Below are positions 38,954 to 48,122 of a stretch of DNA of 64,000 nucleotides, one piece after another. The position numbers and the translations under genes were made by a program. The DNA is from Corynebacterium incognita (GTDB lineage Bacteria; Actinomycetota; Actinomycetes; Mycobacteriales; Mycobacteriaceae), in the NCBI RefSeq assembly GCF_014217255.1, contig NZ_CP059404.1:434001-498000 (forward strand), in the 5' to 3' direction. Below the pieces are notes generated by a model. That model did no database searches. It was not told the DNA's origin and saw nothing but the letters and a program-made list of their open reading frames with translations. Position 1 is the first letter of the stretch. Every line of letters begins with the position of its first letter.

Positions 38954-40176
38954 TATGACTTACGCTCCCAGAATGCCGGGCCAACTGGCTCGATGAAGTC
39001 GCCCTTGGCTACGAGGTAGCCCTCTTCATCCACAGTGATAGGCAGCTGCGGCAGAGCACGGGCGGCCGGACCGAAGACCGGCTTGCCGTACTGCAGCGCA
39101 TCGAACTGCGACTGGTGGCAAGGGCAGAGAATGCGATTGGTTTGAGCCTCGTACAAAGAAGTAGGGCAACCAATGTGGGTACAGATCTTGGAGTACGCGT
39201 AGTAGTCGCCGTAGTGGAAGTCCTCTTGGCCTTCGCGTTCGGTGACCTTCTGCGCGTCCGAATTACGCAGGCGAATCAGCATCACGGCGTTACGGTTGCC
39301 GTGAATCGAGTGCATGTGCTGCTCGTAAACGTCCTTGTTCTTGTCGTACTTGTCGCCGTCGTTAACGTGCTCTTCGGCCAGCGGGAAGACCGTCTCCATA
39401 CCACCAGCGGCAAGGTCCTCCGGGCGCACGCGCACCAGGCGGGCGACGCCCTGGGTGGTGTAGTGGGAACCGGTGACACCCTCGTGGCTCTCCGCGATGG
39501 TGCCCGTGTCACGAGCGAGGTACAGCTTGACGCCGCCCTCCTGCAGGGACCAACCAGACTTCCACAGGGTGCCGTCGCCGGCGTAGTTCATGGAGTGGCG
39601 CTTCTTCCACGGGTTGTTTACTGCGCCGCCCAGCGGGGCAACGACAGTGAGGCCGAAGAGAACTGCCGCGCCGCCAAGCAGACCCTGCAGAGTCTTACGA
39701 CGACCGAGGGTGGAGGTCTTCCACGAATCGTTCAGCAGAGCGGTCAAGGTACGGCGGTCAATCTCGTCGGACGGACCGTCGTGGCGACGCTGCACGGAAA
39801 TCTCTTCCGGCATGATGCGCTTCACGTACTGCACGATAGCGAAGCCCAGCGCCAAGATGGACAGACCGGAGGTCAGACCAAGCAGCGGCGTGTACAAGGT
39901 GTGCCACCACAGGCCGTCCTCGCCCAGGACCTTGTACTCCCAAGGCCAGAACAGGTACACACCGAGGAAAGCAAGTGCAGCAAGGATGGAAATTGCCGCC
40001 CAGATGGAGATACCAGCAGCGGCCCGCTTCTCGGCTGGGTCGCCGTCTACCGGGAAACGTTCCTTGCGGAACGCCACAGTAACTTCATCGAGCTGCGTGC
40101 CCAGGGCAGCCAGCTCGTCATTGCTCATCGCATTGAGCTCTGCGTCTGTGTAGTTCTTCTTGTTGTCGTTACTCAT
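38953..40176 (-). CDS. qcrA: QcrA, Rieske iron-sulfur subunit of cytochrome bcc
   Basis: A 407-residue actinobacterial Rieske protein. Three membrane helices (for example [17 protein letters not shown]) lie in the N-terminal half, the third preceded by a twin-Arg-like segment ([14 protein letters not shown]). The [2Fe-2S] motifs are [11 protein letters not shown] and CPCHQSQFD. It moves electrons from quinol to cytochrome cc. The ATG at 40176 ([11 protein letters not shown]) overlaps the qcrC stop in ATGA, so translation is coupled. Confidence 0.97.
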   Translation of the reverse strand: MSNDNKKNYTDAELNAMSNDELAALGTQLDEVTVAFRKERFPVDGDPAEKRAAAGISIWAAISILAALAFLGVYLFWPWEYKVLGEDGLWWHTLYTPLLGLTSGLSILALGFAIVQYVKRIMPEEISVQRRHDGPSDEIDRRTLTALLNDSWKTSTLGRRKTLQGLLGGAAVLFGLTVVAPLGGAVNNPWKKRHSMNYAGDGTLWKSGWSLQEGGVKLYLARDTGTIAESHEGVTGSHYTTQGVARLVRVRPEDLAAGGMETVFPLAEEHVNDGDKYDKNKDVYEQHMHSIHGNRNAVMLIRLRNSDAQKVTEREGQEDFHYGDYYAYSKICTHIGCPTSLYEAQTNRILCPCHQSQFDALQYGKPVFGPAARALPQLPITVDEEGYLVAKGDFIEPVGPAFWERKS

Positions 40177-41069
40177 GAGCGAGATCCAATCCACATTGCG
40201 GCGCCAAGCAGCGCGGTGATGCCGATGATCCACATTGCAAGGCCCTCAGCAACCGGGCCGAGACCGCCAAGGTCCCAACCTGCTGGAGACGGGGTCTCGC
40301 CTGCAGACTTAATGTATGCAATGATGTCCTTCTTCTCGTCCGCGGTCAGCTGACGCTCTGAGAAGCGGGGCATATTCTGTGGCCCGGTGAGCATGGCCTG
40401 GTAGATCTCCTGCTCGTTGGCAGGCGCCAGCGGCGGAGCGTACTTACCGGAGGACAGCGCGCCGCCCTGGCCGGTGAAGTTGTGGCAGGATGCACAGTTC
40501 ATACGGAACAGCTCGGAGCCACGAGCAACGTCAGCCGGATCAATCCGACCGTCGTAGTTCTTACCGCGAAGTTCCTCCATGGCGATGGAGCCGTCTTCGT
40601 TGCGGACAATATCGGAACCGCCACCGTTAGCAGCAACGTAGGCAGCGAGTGCCAGCGTCTGCTGTTCGGTGTAACGCGGAGTCTTACGCTCTGCCTGAGC
40701 GTCGTTCGACATCATCGGCATACGACCGGAGTGAACCTGGAAGTATACGGAGCCCTCGCCCACGCCGACGAGCGACGGGCCGCGGTCCTGTACGCCCTGA
40801 AGGTTGGCACCGTGGCAGGTGATGCAGGCTGAGTCGTAAATGTCCTTACCCTCTTGGATAAGTGCCTGGTCATCCTTCTGCGCGGTGGCGACCTGTGCGT
40901 CGGGAGACAGCGCAGACGCCAAAACGCCTGCGCCAGTCAGGCCGATGGACAGTGCGAAAGCACCGGCCAGCGTGCGCTTCGCCTTGCGGCGGCGACGGGT
41001 CTTGTTGGCAGCAGCGGTGTCCGAGGTGACCTCGGAGGCTACTGCGTTCTGCGGATTGGTATCCATCAT
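40173..41069 (-). CDS. qcrC: QcrC, diheme cytochrome cc
   Basis: A 298-residue membrane-anchored diheme cytochrome c. An N-terminal membrane helix ([19 protein letters not shown]) and a C-terminal helix ([19 protein letters not shown]) flank two c-type domains, with heme motifs CITCH and CASCH. It relays electrons directly to CtaC CuA in the bcc-aa3 supercomplex, replacing soluble cytochrome c. It is the first gene of qcrCAB and lies about 67 nt after ctaE, probably in one ctaE-qcrCAB transcript. Confidence 0.97.
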   Translation of the reverse strand: MMDTNPQNAVASEVTSDTAAANKTRRRRKAKRTLAGAFALSIGLTGAGVLASALSPDAQVATAQKDDQALIQEGKDIYDSACITCHGANLQGVQDRGPSLVGVGEGSVYFQVHSGRMPMMSNDAQAERKTPRYTEQQTLALAAYVAANGGGSDIVRNEDGSIAMEELRGKNYDGRIDPADVARGSELFRMNCASCHNFTGQGGALSSGKYAPPLAPANEQEIYQAMLTGPQNMPRFSERQLTADEKKDIIAYIKSAGETPSPAGWDLGGLGPVAEGLAMWIIGITALLGAAMWIGSRS

Positions 41070-41136
41070 TTTCCTTTGAGAAGTTTCGTGTCTGGAAAGT
41101 GAAGGGCTGTAGGCCGGCCTTGAGGCAGGCTACGGC

Positions 41137-41748
41137 CTACTGGACCAGATAAATAACGACGAAGACACCGATCCAGATGATGTCAACGAAGTGCCAGTAG
41201 TAGGACACTGCCATAGCGGCGGTAGCCTGCGCTGGCGTGAACTTGGACTTAGCAATACGGAGCATGATGATAACGAACGAAATGATGCCGCCCGTCACGT
41301 GTGCTGCGTGGAAGCCAGTCAAGATGTAGAACACGGAACCGAAGACGGAAGCCTGGATGGTCACACCATTGTGAATCATCTCGTACCACTCGAATCCGAC
41401 CAGGCCCAGGAAGATTACACCCAGGGCAATGGTTACCGAGTACCACACACGAAGCTTAAATACGTCACCCCTTTCAGCTGCGAAGACGCCGAACTGCGAG
41501 GTCACGGAAGACAGAATCAGGATTGCGGTGATGATGCCACCGTAAACCACATTCAAATGGGCGGTTTGCTCCGCCCAGTCACCTTCCTGGCCGTTAGCAC
41601 GCGAAGTGAACCACATCGCGAACAGTCCGGCGAAGAACATCAATTCCTGAGACAGGAACACGATGGTGCCCACACTGACCATGTTGGGTCGGTTGAGGGT
41701 AGCCACTCGTGGTGCTGCCATACCTTGGTTTGAAACTGCGCTCGTCAC
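41137..41748 (-). CDS. ctaE: CtaE, cytochrome aa3 oxidase subunit III
   Basis: A 203-residue COX III protein with five predicted helices; VSVGTIVFLSQELMFFAGLF and GFHAAHVTGGIISFV are typical blocks. It belongs to the aa3-type terminal oxidase. I chose the GTG at 41748 (VTSAVSNQGMAAPR), which agrees with corynebacterial CtaE N-termini as I remember them. A CATACT element lies exactly 7 nt upstream, suggesting a leaderless mRNA. An ATG two codons upstream and a further ATG with GGGGGG nearby are alternatives. Confidence 0.93.
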   Translation of the reverse strand: MTSAVSNQGMAAPRVATLNRPNMVSVGTIVFLSQELMFFAGLFAMWFTSRANGQEGDWAEQTAHLNVVYGGIITAILILSSVTSQFGVFAAERGDVFKLRVWYSVTIALGVIFLGLVGFEWYEMIHNGVTIQASVFGSVFYILTGFHAAHVTGGIISFVIIMLRIAKSKFTPAQATAAMAVSYYWHFVDIIWIGVFVVIYLVQ

Positions 41749-41755
41749 GCCCATT

Positions 41756-41761
41756 AGTATG
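41756..41761 (-). promoter_or_regulatory. Putative -10 element of a leaderless ctaE-qcrCAB promoter
   Basis: CATACT on the reverse strand, then AATGGGC (7 nt), then GTG 41748. The hexamer is identical to the one in front of pknL with the same spacing. Confidence 0.4.
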
Positions 41762-42168
41762 ACGGGTACGGAGCTAAAAGTCATCTCGATTCCCCCCGAA
41801 TTTTTCTTCTCCAGGGAGGTCATCGGCTTTTTCTTAGCCTACTCGCCCGGGTTGAAAACTTTTTGGAAACATCGGGAACTATTTAGGCAACATATACGAC
41901 GTGATGTTTTGGCAGGTCAACCAGCCCGTCGCCACAATTGTGCTCAGCACCTCTATTTTTCAGCTTTCCGACGCCCCGAATGGAACACACTTGGCAAGTT
42001 CCCACGCGGTTCCCGCATGAGAGTTAATTCACACTCACCGCACGCCAGGAACTCCCAGGGTTGCAACTTTCGGATGACCCCCGGCACCGCTCCCCCTCAA
42101 CCATGCAGCACAGCCCTAGGCCGACTCCACGGGACGTCGACAAACCGAACCGACACCGAAAACGCAGA
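41762..42168. other. Gene-free interval between ctaF and ctaE
   Basis: No supported gene. The interval includes the ctaE promoter region at the left and the ctaF terminator at the right. Short open frames on both strands lack ribosome sites and conserved features. Confidence 0.5.
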
Positions 42169-42197
42169 GCACCCGCCCGGAGAAACCGGACGGGTGC
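42169..42197 (-). terminator. Terminator of ctaC-ctaF
   Basis: Stem GCACCCGCCCGG (42169-42180) / CCGGACGGGTGC (42186-42197) with one mismatch and a 5-nt loop, followed on the reverse strand by TCTGCGTTTTC. Confidence 0.75.
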
Positions 42198-42235
42198 GCC
42201 AACGTGCCGCGAAAGGCAGCGACACAACAGAAGCT

Positions 42236-42667
42236 TTAGTGCTTTTCCTTAGGCAGACCGTACTGCAGGGAAAGTCCACCACAGGCGAAGACCAGAGCGG
42301 CCGCGCCAAAGGCGATCAACCAGTAGTACATGAAGATGATGCCGAAGCCCAGCAGCGCAATCGCCACGGACATAAAGAACGGCCAGATGGACCACGGGGA
42401 GAAGAAGCCGTAGATACCGGCCTTGTCCTCAACCTCGGCCTCCTCCCAGTCTTCCGGGAGGATGTCCATTCGAGCCTCGGTGAAGTGGAGGTAACCAGCC
42501 AGCATCATGGCCAACAGGAAGGCTAGGAGCAGACCAACGGTACCTGCCCACTCCGCACCGTAGAGGTAACCATCATCCTTGACGTAGACAGTGCCGAAGA
42601 TGTAGACGATGAGGGAAATACCCAGGTACGTCGCGATAGCGTAGAAGACTTTAGAACCTGCGCGCAT
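42236..42667 (-). CDS. ctaF: CtaF, cytochrome aa3 oxidase subunit IV
   Basis: A 143-residue, four-helix membrane protein specific to actinobacterial aa3 oxidases. Helices include [20 protein letters not shown] and [21 protein letters not shown]; the loop [18 protein letters not shown] is typical. It stabilises the oxidase in the supercomplex. It starts 18 nt after the ctaC stop and both genes share a terminator. Confidence 0.95.
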   Translation of the reverse strand: MRAGSKVFYAIATYLGISLIVYIFGTVYVKDDGYLYGAEWAGTVGLLLAFLLAMMLAGYLHFTEARMDILPEDWEEAEVEDKAGIYGFFSPWSIWPFFMSVAIALLGFGIIFMYYWLIAFGAAALVFACGGLSLQYGLPKEKH

Positions 42668-42684
42668 TGCTAATTCTCCTTAAC

Positions 42685-43773
42685 CTATGCCTTCTCGTTC
42701 GGAGCGACGAAGTTCTCGCCGTCGCGGGTGGTACGAGAAGAGTTGAACGGCTGGGTGGTCACGGCGTACGGATCCTCACCGATGTGAGCCAGAGCCTCAG
42801 AGTTAGGAGCCTCTGGGTTGTCGATGCGGAACTGCATGTACTTCTGGAAGTTCTCCGGGCTCACGGCGCGGATCTCGAAGTTCATCATGGCGTGGTAGGT
42901 ACCGCACATCTCAGCACAGCGGCCGACGAAGGCACCTTCCTCGGTAATTTCCTCAATCTGGAAAGCACGCTGCTGCTGGTTGTTCTCCGGGTGCGCGTAG
43001 ACGTCGCGCTTGAACAGGAACTCCGGAACCCAGAACGAGTGGGAAACATCAGCAGAAGCAAGGCGGAACTCAATCGCGGTCTGCGTCGGAAGAACCAGAA
43101 CCGGAACCTCCTCGGTGGTGCCCACCGTCTCCATGGTGTTGTAGTTCAGGTAGGAGAGGTCACCCATGGACTTGCCATGGATGGGGTTGGCGTTCTTCAT
43201 GTCCTCCGGATCCTTAGAGGACTTCTCTGCCAACTTGTTGCGCTCTTCGTCAGCACCGTTGAAGTCCTGGCCACCCGCAAAGTCACCAGCAACCTCTGCA
43301 TAACCAAACTTCCAGTTCCACTGGTAGGCGGTGACGTCCACAGCAACCTGCGGCTCCTTATCGAGAGCCACGACCTTGTTCTGCGTCTGGACGGTGAACA
43401 GGAACAGGACCATGATGGCCACGACCGGCAGGAAGGTCAGAACGAGCTCCAGCGGGACGTTGTACTGCAGCTGGTTCGGGAACTCGCCCTTGCCAGCCTT
43501 CTTGGCACGCTTCGCGTTCCAACGGAAGATCGCGGTGAGGAACATGCCCCACATCACGATGCCAACTGCCCAGGCCGCGACCCAGACCCAAATCCAGAAG
43601 TTGCGCATTGCCTCAGCCTCCGGGGTGATGCCATCCGGCCAACCGAAGTCAAGGATGTTCGCCATCGCCTCTGGCGGAGCAACCTCACAGCCCGCCAAGG
43701 CGAAGCCGCCCATAGCGATAACGCCAGCTAGACCCGCCTTACGGGCAAGGGTGCGCTTGTTTCGCTGTCCCAC
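42685..43773 (-). CDS. ctaC: CtaC, cytochrome aa3 oxidase subunit II (lipoprotein)
   Basis: A 362-residue COX II subunit. A lipoprotein signal with lipobox LAGC (lipidated Cys about residue 29) is followed by two membrane helices and an extracytoplasmic cupredoxin domain. The CuA site is visible as CAEMCGTYHAMM with an upstream His in DVSHSFWVPEF. It takes electrons from QcrC. The GTG at 43773 (VGQRNKRTLARK) has AGAAAGG upstream. A charged insertion (about residues 180-205, DEERNKLAEKSSKDPED) is typical of the actinobacterial supercomplex form. Confidence 0.96.
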   Translation of the reverse strand: MGQRNKRTLARKAGLAGVIAMGGFALAGCEVAPPEAMANILDFGWPDGITPEAEAMRNFWIWVWVAAWAVGIVMWGMFLTAIFRWNAKRAKKAGKGEFPNQLQYNVPLELVLTFLPVVAIMVLFLFTVQTQNKVVALDKEPQVAVDVTAYQWNWKFGYAEVAGDFAGGQDFNGADEERNKLAEKSSKDPEDMKNANPIHGKSMGDLSYLNYNTMETVGTTEEVPVLVLPTQTAIEFRLASADVSHSFWVPEFLFKRDVYAHPENNQQQRAFQIEEITEEGAFVGRCAEMCGTYHAMMNFEIRAVSPENFQKYMQFRIDNPEAPNSEALAHIGEDPYAVTTQPFNSSRTTRDGENFVAPNEKA

Positions 43774-44142
43774 GTGTGTTCTGCCTTTCTGTCCACACAA
43801 ACTTAAACTGAACGCTCTGCGAGCATTCCTACCCACTAAGGATAGTGGATCCAGGGGTTTTTCCCGCACTGAAATGGGGAACCGTTTCGGCACCCACGGC
43901 GCTCAGCTTTCTCACTGCACACAGGATGTTACAGGCTAGGCGGTTATTACACACACGAGTGCCCCCACGCTCCGCACAGGTTTGTAACTCAATTCACAAC
44001 AGGATGGCGGCACCTTCAACCGAAAGTTTGCACCCAATCGGGGAAGCTGCAGAAATCCGTGGCGCGTTCCCCTCTCGCCCCCGATGCGCCGTAAGCTAGT
44101 GCCCCGGTAATACTTCATAGTTAAGGAGCGACTACTTCCCCC
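43774..44142. promoter_or_regulatory. Divergent promoter region between ctaC and asnB/ltsA
   Basis: 369 nt without a gene. On the plus strand, GGTAATACT at 44105-44113 could be a -10 region for asnB, with AAGGAG (44123-44128) as a ribosome site 14 nt from the start. No operator could be recognised by eye. Confidence 0.35.
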
Positions 44143-46065
44143 ATGTGTGGCCTATTGAGTTTCCTCAGCGCCGATGGCAGCGCCTCCCAGTTCGTGCCCG
44201 CCATAGAAGGCGCCCTGCCCTGCATGCGCCACCGCGGCCCTGACGCCGCCGGCACCTGGAACGACAGCGACGCCGTGTTCGGCTTCAACCGCCTGTCTAT
44301 CATTGACTTGGAGCACTCACACCAGCCCCTGCGCTGGGGCCCGGAGGATAACCCGGAGCGCTACGCCCTCACCTTCAACGGTGAGATTTACAACTACATT
44401 GAGCTGCGCGAGGAACTCCAGGCTGCGGGGTACACCTTTAATACTGAAGGCGACGGCGAACCCATTGTCGTCGGATACCATCACTGGGGCGCGCAGGTGG
44501 TGGAACACTTGCGCGGTATGTTCGGCATCGTCATCTGGGACACCGAAACCAAGACGATGTTCGCCGCCCGCGACCAGTTCGGCATCAAGCCACTGTTTTA
44601 CGCAACCACCCCGGCGGGCACCGTTTTCGCTTCGGAGAAGAAGTCCATCCTGGAGATGGCGGAGGCGATGAATCTAGACCTCGGGCTTGACCGGCGCGCG
44701 ATCGAGCACTACGTCGACCTGCAGTATGTGCCGGAGCCGGAGTCGCTGCACTCCGCTATTCGACGCCTCGAATCCGGCTGCACCGCTACCCTCACCCCCG
44801 GCGGCGAGGTTGTGGCCAAGCGCTATTTCCGTCCGCAGTTCCCGGTCCAGAAAGTAACTAAGGGCGAAGAACAGCAGTTGTTCGATCGCATCGCCCGCGT
44901 GCTGGAGGACTCCGTCGAAAAGCATATGCGCGCCGACGTCACCGTGGGTTCCTTCCTTTCCGGCGGCATCGACTCCACCGCCATCGCCACCCTGGCCAAG
45001 CGCCACAACCCGAATCTGCTGACTTTTACCACCGGCTTCGAGCGCGAGGGTTACTCCGAGGTCGACGTGGCCGCCGAGTCCGCCGAGGCCATTGGCGTGG
45101 AGCACATCGTGAAGATTGTCTCCCCGGAGGAATACGCTAACGCCATTCCGAAAATCATGTGGTACCTCGACGATCCAGTAGCGGATCCCTCGCTGGTACC
45201 GCTGTTCTTCGTGGCCCAGGAGGCGCGCAAGCACGTCAAGGTGGTGCTGTCCGGCGAGGGTGCCGACGAACTGTTTGGCGGCTACACCATTTATAAGGAA
45301 CCACTCTCGCTCGCGCCGTTTGAGAAGATCCCTTCCCCGCTGCGCCGCGGCCTGGGCCGACTCTCCCAGGTCCTGCCCGAGGGCATGAAGGGCAAGTCCC
45401 TGCTCAACCGCGGGTCGATGACCATGGAGGAGCGCTACTACGGCAACGCCCGTTCCTTCAACTTCGAGCAGATGCAGCGGGTCATCCCGTGGGCCGAGGA
45501 GGAGTGGGATCACAAGGAGGTGACTGCGCCTATTTACGCGCAGTCGCGCCACATGGACCCGGTTGCCCGCATGCAGCACTTGGACCTGTTTACCTGGATG
45601 CGCGGCGACATCCTGGTCAAGGCCGACAAGATCAACATGGCCAACTCCCTGGAGCTGCGCGTGCCGTTCCTGGACAAGGAAGTTTTCAAGGTGGCGGAGA
45701 CCATCCCGCACGACCTGAAGATCGCCAACGGCACCACCAAGTACGCGCTGCGTAAGGCGATGGAACAAATCGTTCCCGCGCACGTGCTGCACCGCAAGAA
45801 GATGGGCTTCCCAGTGCCAATGCGCCACTGGTTGGCCGGCGACGAGTTGTTCGGCTGGGCCCAGGACACCATTAATGAGTCGCAGACCGAAGACATCTTC
45901 AACAAGAAGGAAGTCATGGAGATGCTCAAGGAGCACCGCGACGGCGTCTCCGATCACTCCCGCCGCCTCTGGACTGTCTTGGCGTTTATGGTGTGGCACG
46001 GCATCTTCGTCGAGCACCGCATCGATCCCCAGATTGAGGACAAGGACTACCCGGTCCGTCTTTAG
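44143..46065 (+). CDS. ltsA: Glutamine-dependent amidotransferase AsnB/LtsA
   Basis: A 640-residue class II amidotransferase of the asparagine synthetase B family. The N-terminal nucleophile Cys2 (MCGLLSFLSAD) and RHRGPDAAGTW mark the glutaminase domain; SFLSGGIDSTAIATLAK is the PP-loop of the synthetase domain. In C. glutamicum the homologue LtsA amidates the meso-DAP of peptidoglycan precursors and affects lysozyme and penicillin resistance. It is divergent from ctaC as in C. glutamicum. Genuine asparagine synthesis cannot be excluded from sequence alone. Confidence 0.93.
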   Translation: MCGLLSFLSADGSASQFVPAIEGALPCMRHRGPDAAGTWNDSDAVFGFNRLSIIDLEHSHQPLRWGPEDNPERYALTFNGEIYNYIELREELQAAGYTFNTEGDGEPIVVGYHHWGAQVVEHLRGMFGIVIWDTETKTMFAARDQFGIKPLFYATTPAGTVFASEKKSILEMAEAMNLDLGLDRRAIEHYVDLQYVPEPESLHSAIRRLESGCTATLTPGGEVVAKRYFRPQFPVQKVTKGEEQQLFDRIARVLEDSVEKHMRADVTVGSFLSGGIDSTAIATLAKRHNPNLLTFTTGFEREGYSEVDVAAESAEAIGVEHIVKIVSPEEYANAIPKIMWYLDDPVADPSLVPLFFVAQEARKHVKVVLSGEGADELFGGYTIYKEPLSLAPFEKIPSPLRRGLGRLSQVLPEGMKGKSLLNRGSMTMEERYYGNARSFNFEQMQRVIPWAEEEWDHKEVTAPIYAQSRHMDPVARMQHLDLFTWMRGDILVKADKINMANSLELRVPFLDKEVFKVAETIPHDLKIANGTTKYALRKAMEQIVPAHVLHRKKMGFPVPMRHWLAGDELFGWAQDTINESQTEDIFNKKEVMEMLKEHRDGVSDHSRRLWTVLAFMVWHGIFVEHRIDPQIEDKDYPVRL

Positions 46066-46076
46066 GCCCTCACCAC

Positions 46077-46720
46077 CTACAACGGCGCTATGCGCACATG
46101 CCATCGCCATAGCGCCGCCGGGAGAAAGGGCTTACCCGAGCAGGCGCTGATGATCTGGCACACCACGTCCTCTCGGTGATATTTCACGCACGCGCCGGTA
46201 TATCTCAGGACGGTGTACCCGCGCAGCGTAGCGTCGTTGCCCTTCCACCGGTCGCGGAAGAACGTGTCCGCGTTCTCGGACGAGTGGTAGCGGAAACCGT
46301 CGATCTCCACCGCCACCTTCGTGCGTGGCACCACGATGTCCCAGCGGTAGTCCCCGATGCGGTAGTTGGACTGCACCTTCAGGCCTCGCGCTTTAAGGTC
46401 GCGGACCACCTCACGCTCGGGCATGCTGTCCGCGCCGATCGCCGCTTGCCCCAGGAGTTCCCGGGCCCAAGCCGTGAGCCGCGGCGCTACCGCCTCATGC
46501 CTTTCCAAGAACTGAAGGCCATTCTTCTCTGCGTACACTTCTTCCAGCGCAGCCAGCGCAAAAGCTCGGGAGTCCACGCTTGGGCAAGCACCTCTACGAG
46601 TTCGCCTGCCGACGGCGCGCGCCGCAACACCACGCCCGGCGCCACCCGCACGGCGTCGCCACGCTTCACCATCGCGCTTAACGTATTCCGAGATACACCT
46701 GTCACTACCAAGGGATACAC
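46077..46720 (-). pseudogene. Frameshifted DUF559 (PD-(D/E)XK-like) protein with AbiEi-like N-terminus
   Basis: Two overlapping reverse-strand frames look like one gene. The 5' part, from about 46720, encodes a winged-helix/AbiEi-antitoxin-like segment (VTGVSRNTLSAMVKRGDAVR, then VAPGVVLRR). The 3' part (46077-46577) encodes a DUF559 endonuclease-like domain with YRWDIVVPRTKVAVEIDGFR and YHSSENADTFF. Near 46577 the reading changes frame: the 5' frame reads LAQAWTPELL while the 3' frame reads VDSRAFALAALEE. One missing G would join them. It may be a broken gene or a sequencing error; the 3' frame could also start at GTG 46577. Confidence 0.65.
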
Positions 46721-46896
46721 AATCCCCCTTGTGATTGGTGTCCCTCCCCCGAGGAACACCCCGAGAATACGTCAGCTTGTATAAAACTGCGAGAGCTCCG
46801 ATTTCAGCGCGAAACTTGGGGAGCTTTTACAGTTTTTGCACAATGTTCACGCCACCACAATGCCCACGCCGCCACAATGCGCGCGCACAACAAAAA

Positions 46897-46923
46897 GCCC
46901 GCGACCCCAAGGGGGCCGCGGGC
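46897..46923 (-). terminator. Terminator of the erpA-like gene
   Basis: Stem GCCCGCG (46897-46903) / CGCGGGC (46917-46923), followed on the reverse strand by TTTTTG. It begins 17 nt after the stop codon. Confidence 0.85.
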
Positions 46924-46939
46924 ACGCAACGCAAAAGTT

Positions 46940-47284
46940 TTAGTTGAACGAATCACCGCAGGCGCAGGAGCCGCCGGCGTTCGGGTTGTCAATGGTGAAG
47001 CCCTGCTGCTCAATGGTGTCAGCGAAGTCAATGGTCGCGCCGGTCAGGTAAGGCACGGACATCTTGTCTACGACGAGCTTCACGCCGCCGACCTCGTCGG
47101 CCTTGTCGCCGTCCAGGGCGCGGTCATCGAAGTAAAGCTGGTAACGCAGGCCTGCGCAGCCGCCTGGCTGCACGGCAATGCGCAGTGCAAGGTCGTCGCG
47201 GCCTTCCTGATCTAGCAGGGCCTTTGCCTTGGCGGCAGCAGCCTCGGTCAAAATGACGCCGGTGGCGGATGCTGGGGCAGTCAT
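46940..47284 (-). CDS. erpA: HesB/IscA-type iron-sulfur carrier (ErpA-like)
   Basis: A 114-residue A-type Fe-S carrier. The three conserved Cys are in GGCAGLRYQL and the C-terminal CACGDSFN. It would insert Fe-S clusters into targets; LipA and QcrA in this window are plausible clients. The ATG at 47284 (MTAPASATGVILTEAA) follows AAGGAG; the upstream open frame is not coding. It is monocistronic with its own terminator. Confidence 0.93.
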   Translation of the reverse strand: MTAPASATGVILTEAAAAKAKALLDQEGRDDLALRIAVQPGGCAGLRYQLYFDDRALDGDKADEVGGVKLVVDKMSVPYLTGATIDFADTIEQQGFTIDNPNAGGSCACGDSFN

Positions 47285-47471
47285 ACACTCTCCTTGTAAA
47301 GCGTTAGCGGTTCTATGGTGCACCACCCTACTCCGTTTTCGAAGCGAATTAAACAACGGAACGGGTGGAGAAACCTTGGTGTAGTGGTTGCAACGTTGAC
47401 ACCCCTGCATTTATTTCCCGCCCCGTGCCTGATGCCCACTTCCGTGGCCAGGCCTTGTAACCTTAGTCAAC

Positions 47472-48101
47472 GTGAGTGAGATGGAAGAAAACAAGTCTTA
47501 TCCCAAGGGCTACACCCCGCCGAAGGGTCGCCCCACCCCGAAGCGCGTGGAGCAGGAAATTGCCCGCGGCGTGCGCCGCGATCCCCACGGCATGACTGAC
47601 GCCCAGCGGCGCCAGAACCGCAAGGAGCTCAAGGCTTCCATGTCCAAGCAGGAGTGGAAGGAATACAAGAAGAAGGAGCGCGCGGAGCGCCAGGCGGAGA
47701 CCAAGCGCGCCCAGGAGCGCATGGCGGCTGGCGACGAGCGTTACCTCATGGAGCGTGATCGCGGCGAGGAGCGCCGGTATGTCCGCGACTGGGTGGACTC
47801 CAAGCGCTTCCTCAACGAGTGGATTATGCCAATGTTGCTGGTCATGCTGCTGTGCATGTTCATTGGCATCTACAGCCCGCAGGTGTCCACCGTGGCGACG
47901 CTGCTGGGCGTTGTGGTCATCGTCGTCTTCGGCGCGGAGGGCGTCATTATCGGCCGCCGCGCGAACAAGGCCGTGCTCGAGAAGTTCCCGAACTCCACGG
48001 AGCCGGGCTTCGGTCTGGGCATGTACGCCTACTCGCGCGCTAACCAGCCACGTAAGTGGCGCACACCGAAGCCTCGCGTCGCCGTGGGCGACACCGTTTA
48101 A
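47472..48101 (+). CDS. DUF3043 family membrane protein
   Basis: A 209-residue actinobacterial DUF3043 protein. The first about 110 residues are hydrophilic and Lys/Arg/Glu rich, with the family segment GYTPPKGRPTPKRVEQE. Two membrane helices follow (MLLVMLLCMFIGIYSP and VATLLGVVVIVVFGAEGVII), then a short basic C-terminus. Function is unknown. The start is GTG at 47472; no ribosome site is evident. In related genomes, as far as I know, it neighbours the cobUTS genes; here only cobT follows, 21 nt away. Confidence 0.85.
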   Translation: MSEMEENKSYPKGYTPPKGRPTPKRVEQEIARGVRRDPHGMTDAQRRQNRKELKASMSKQEWKEYKKKERAERQAETKRAQERMAAGDERYLMERDRGEERRYVRDWVDSKRFLNEWIMPMLLVMLLCMFIGIYSPQVSTVATLLGVVVIVVFGAEGVIIGRRANKAVLEKFPNSTEPGFGLGMYAYSRANQPRKWRTPKPRVAVGDTV

Positions 48102-48108
48102 AGGCGTC

Positions 48109-48114
48109 TAGGCT
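48109..48114 (+). promoter_or_regulatory. Putative -10 element upstream of cobT
   Basis: TAGGCT, then 8 nt, then the cobT ATG; no Shine-Dalgarno sequence. Spacing is one longer than in the other leaderless candidates. Confidence 0.3.
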
Positions 48115-48122
48115 GGACAATC

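Noticed and set aside
41762..42168. A small gene between ctaF and ctaE
   Set aside because: No frame on either strand has a credible ribosome site, membrane helix or conserved composition.
46848..46880. Possible CRISPR-like or regulatory repeat (two copies of CACGCCRCCACAATGC, 17 bp apart)
   Set aside because: Only two short copies with no spacer of typical length and no cas genes; most likely local slippage.
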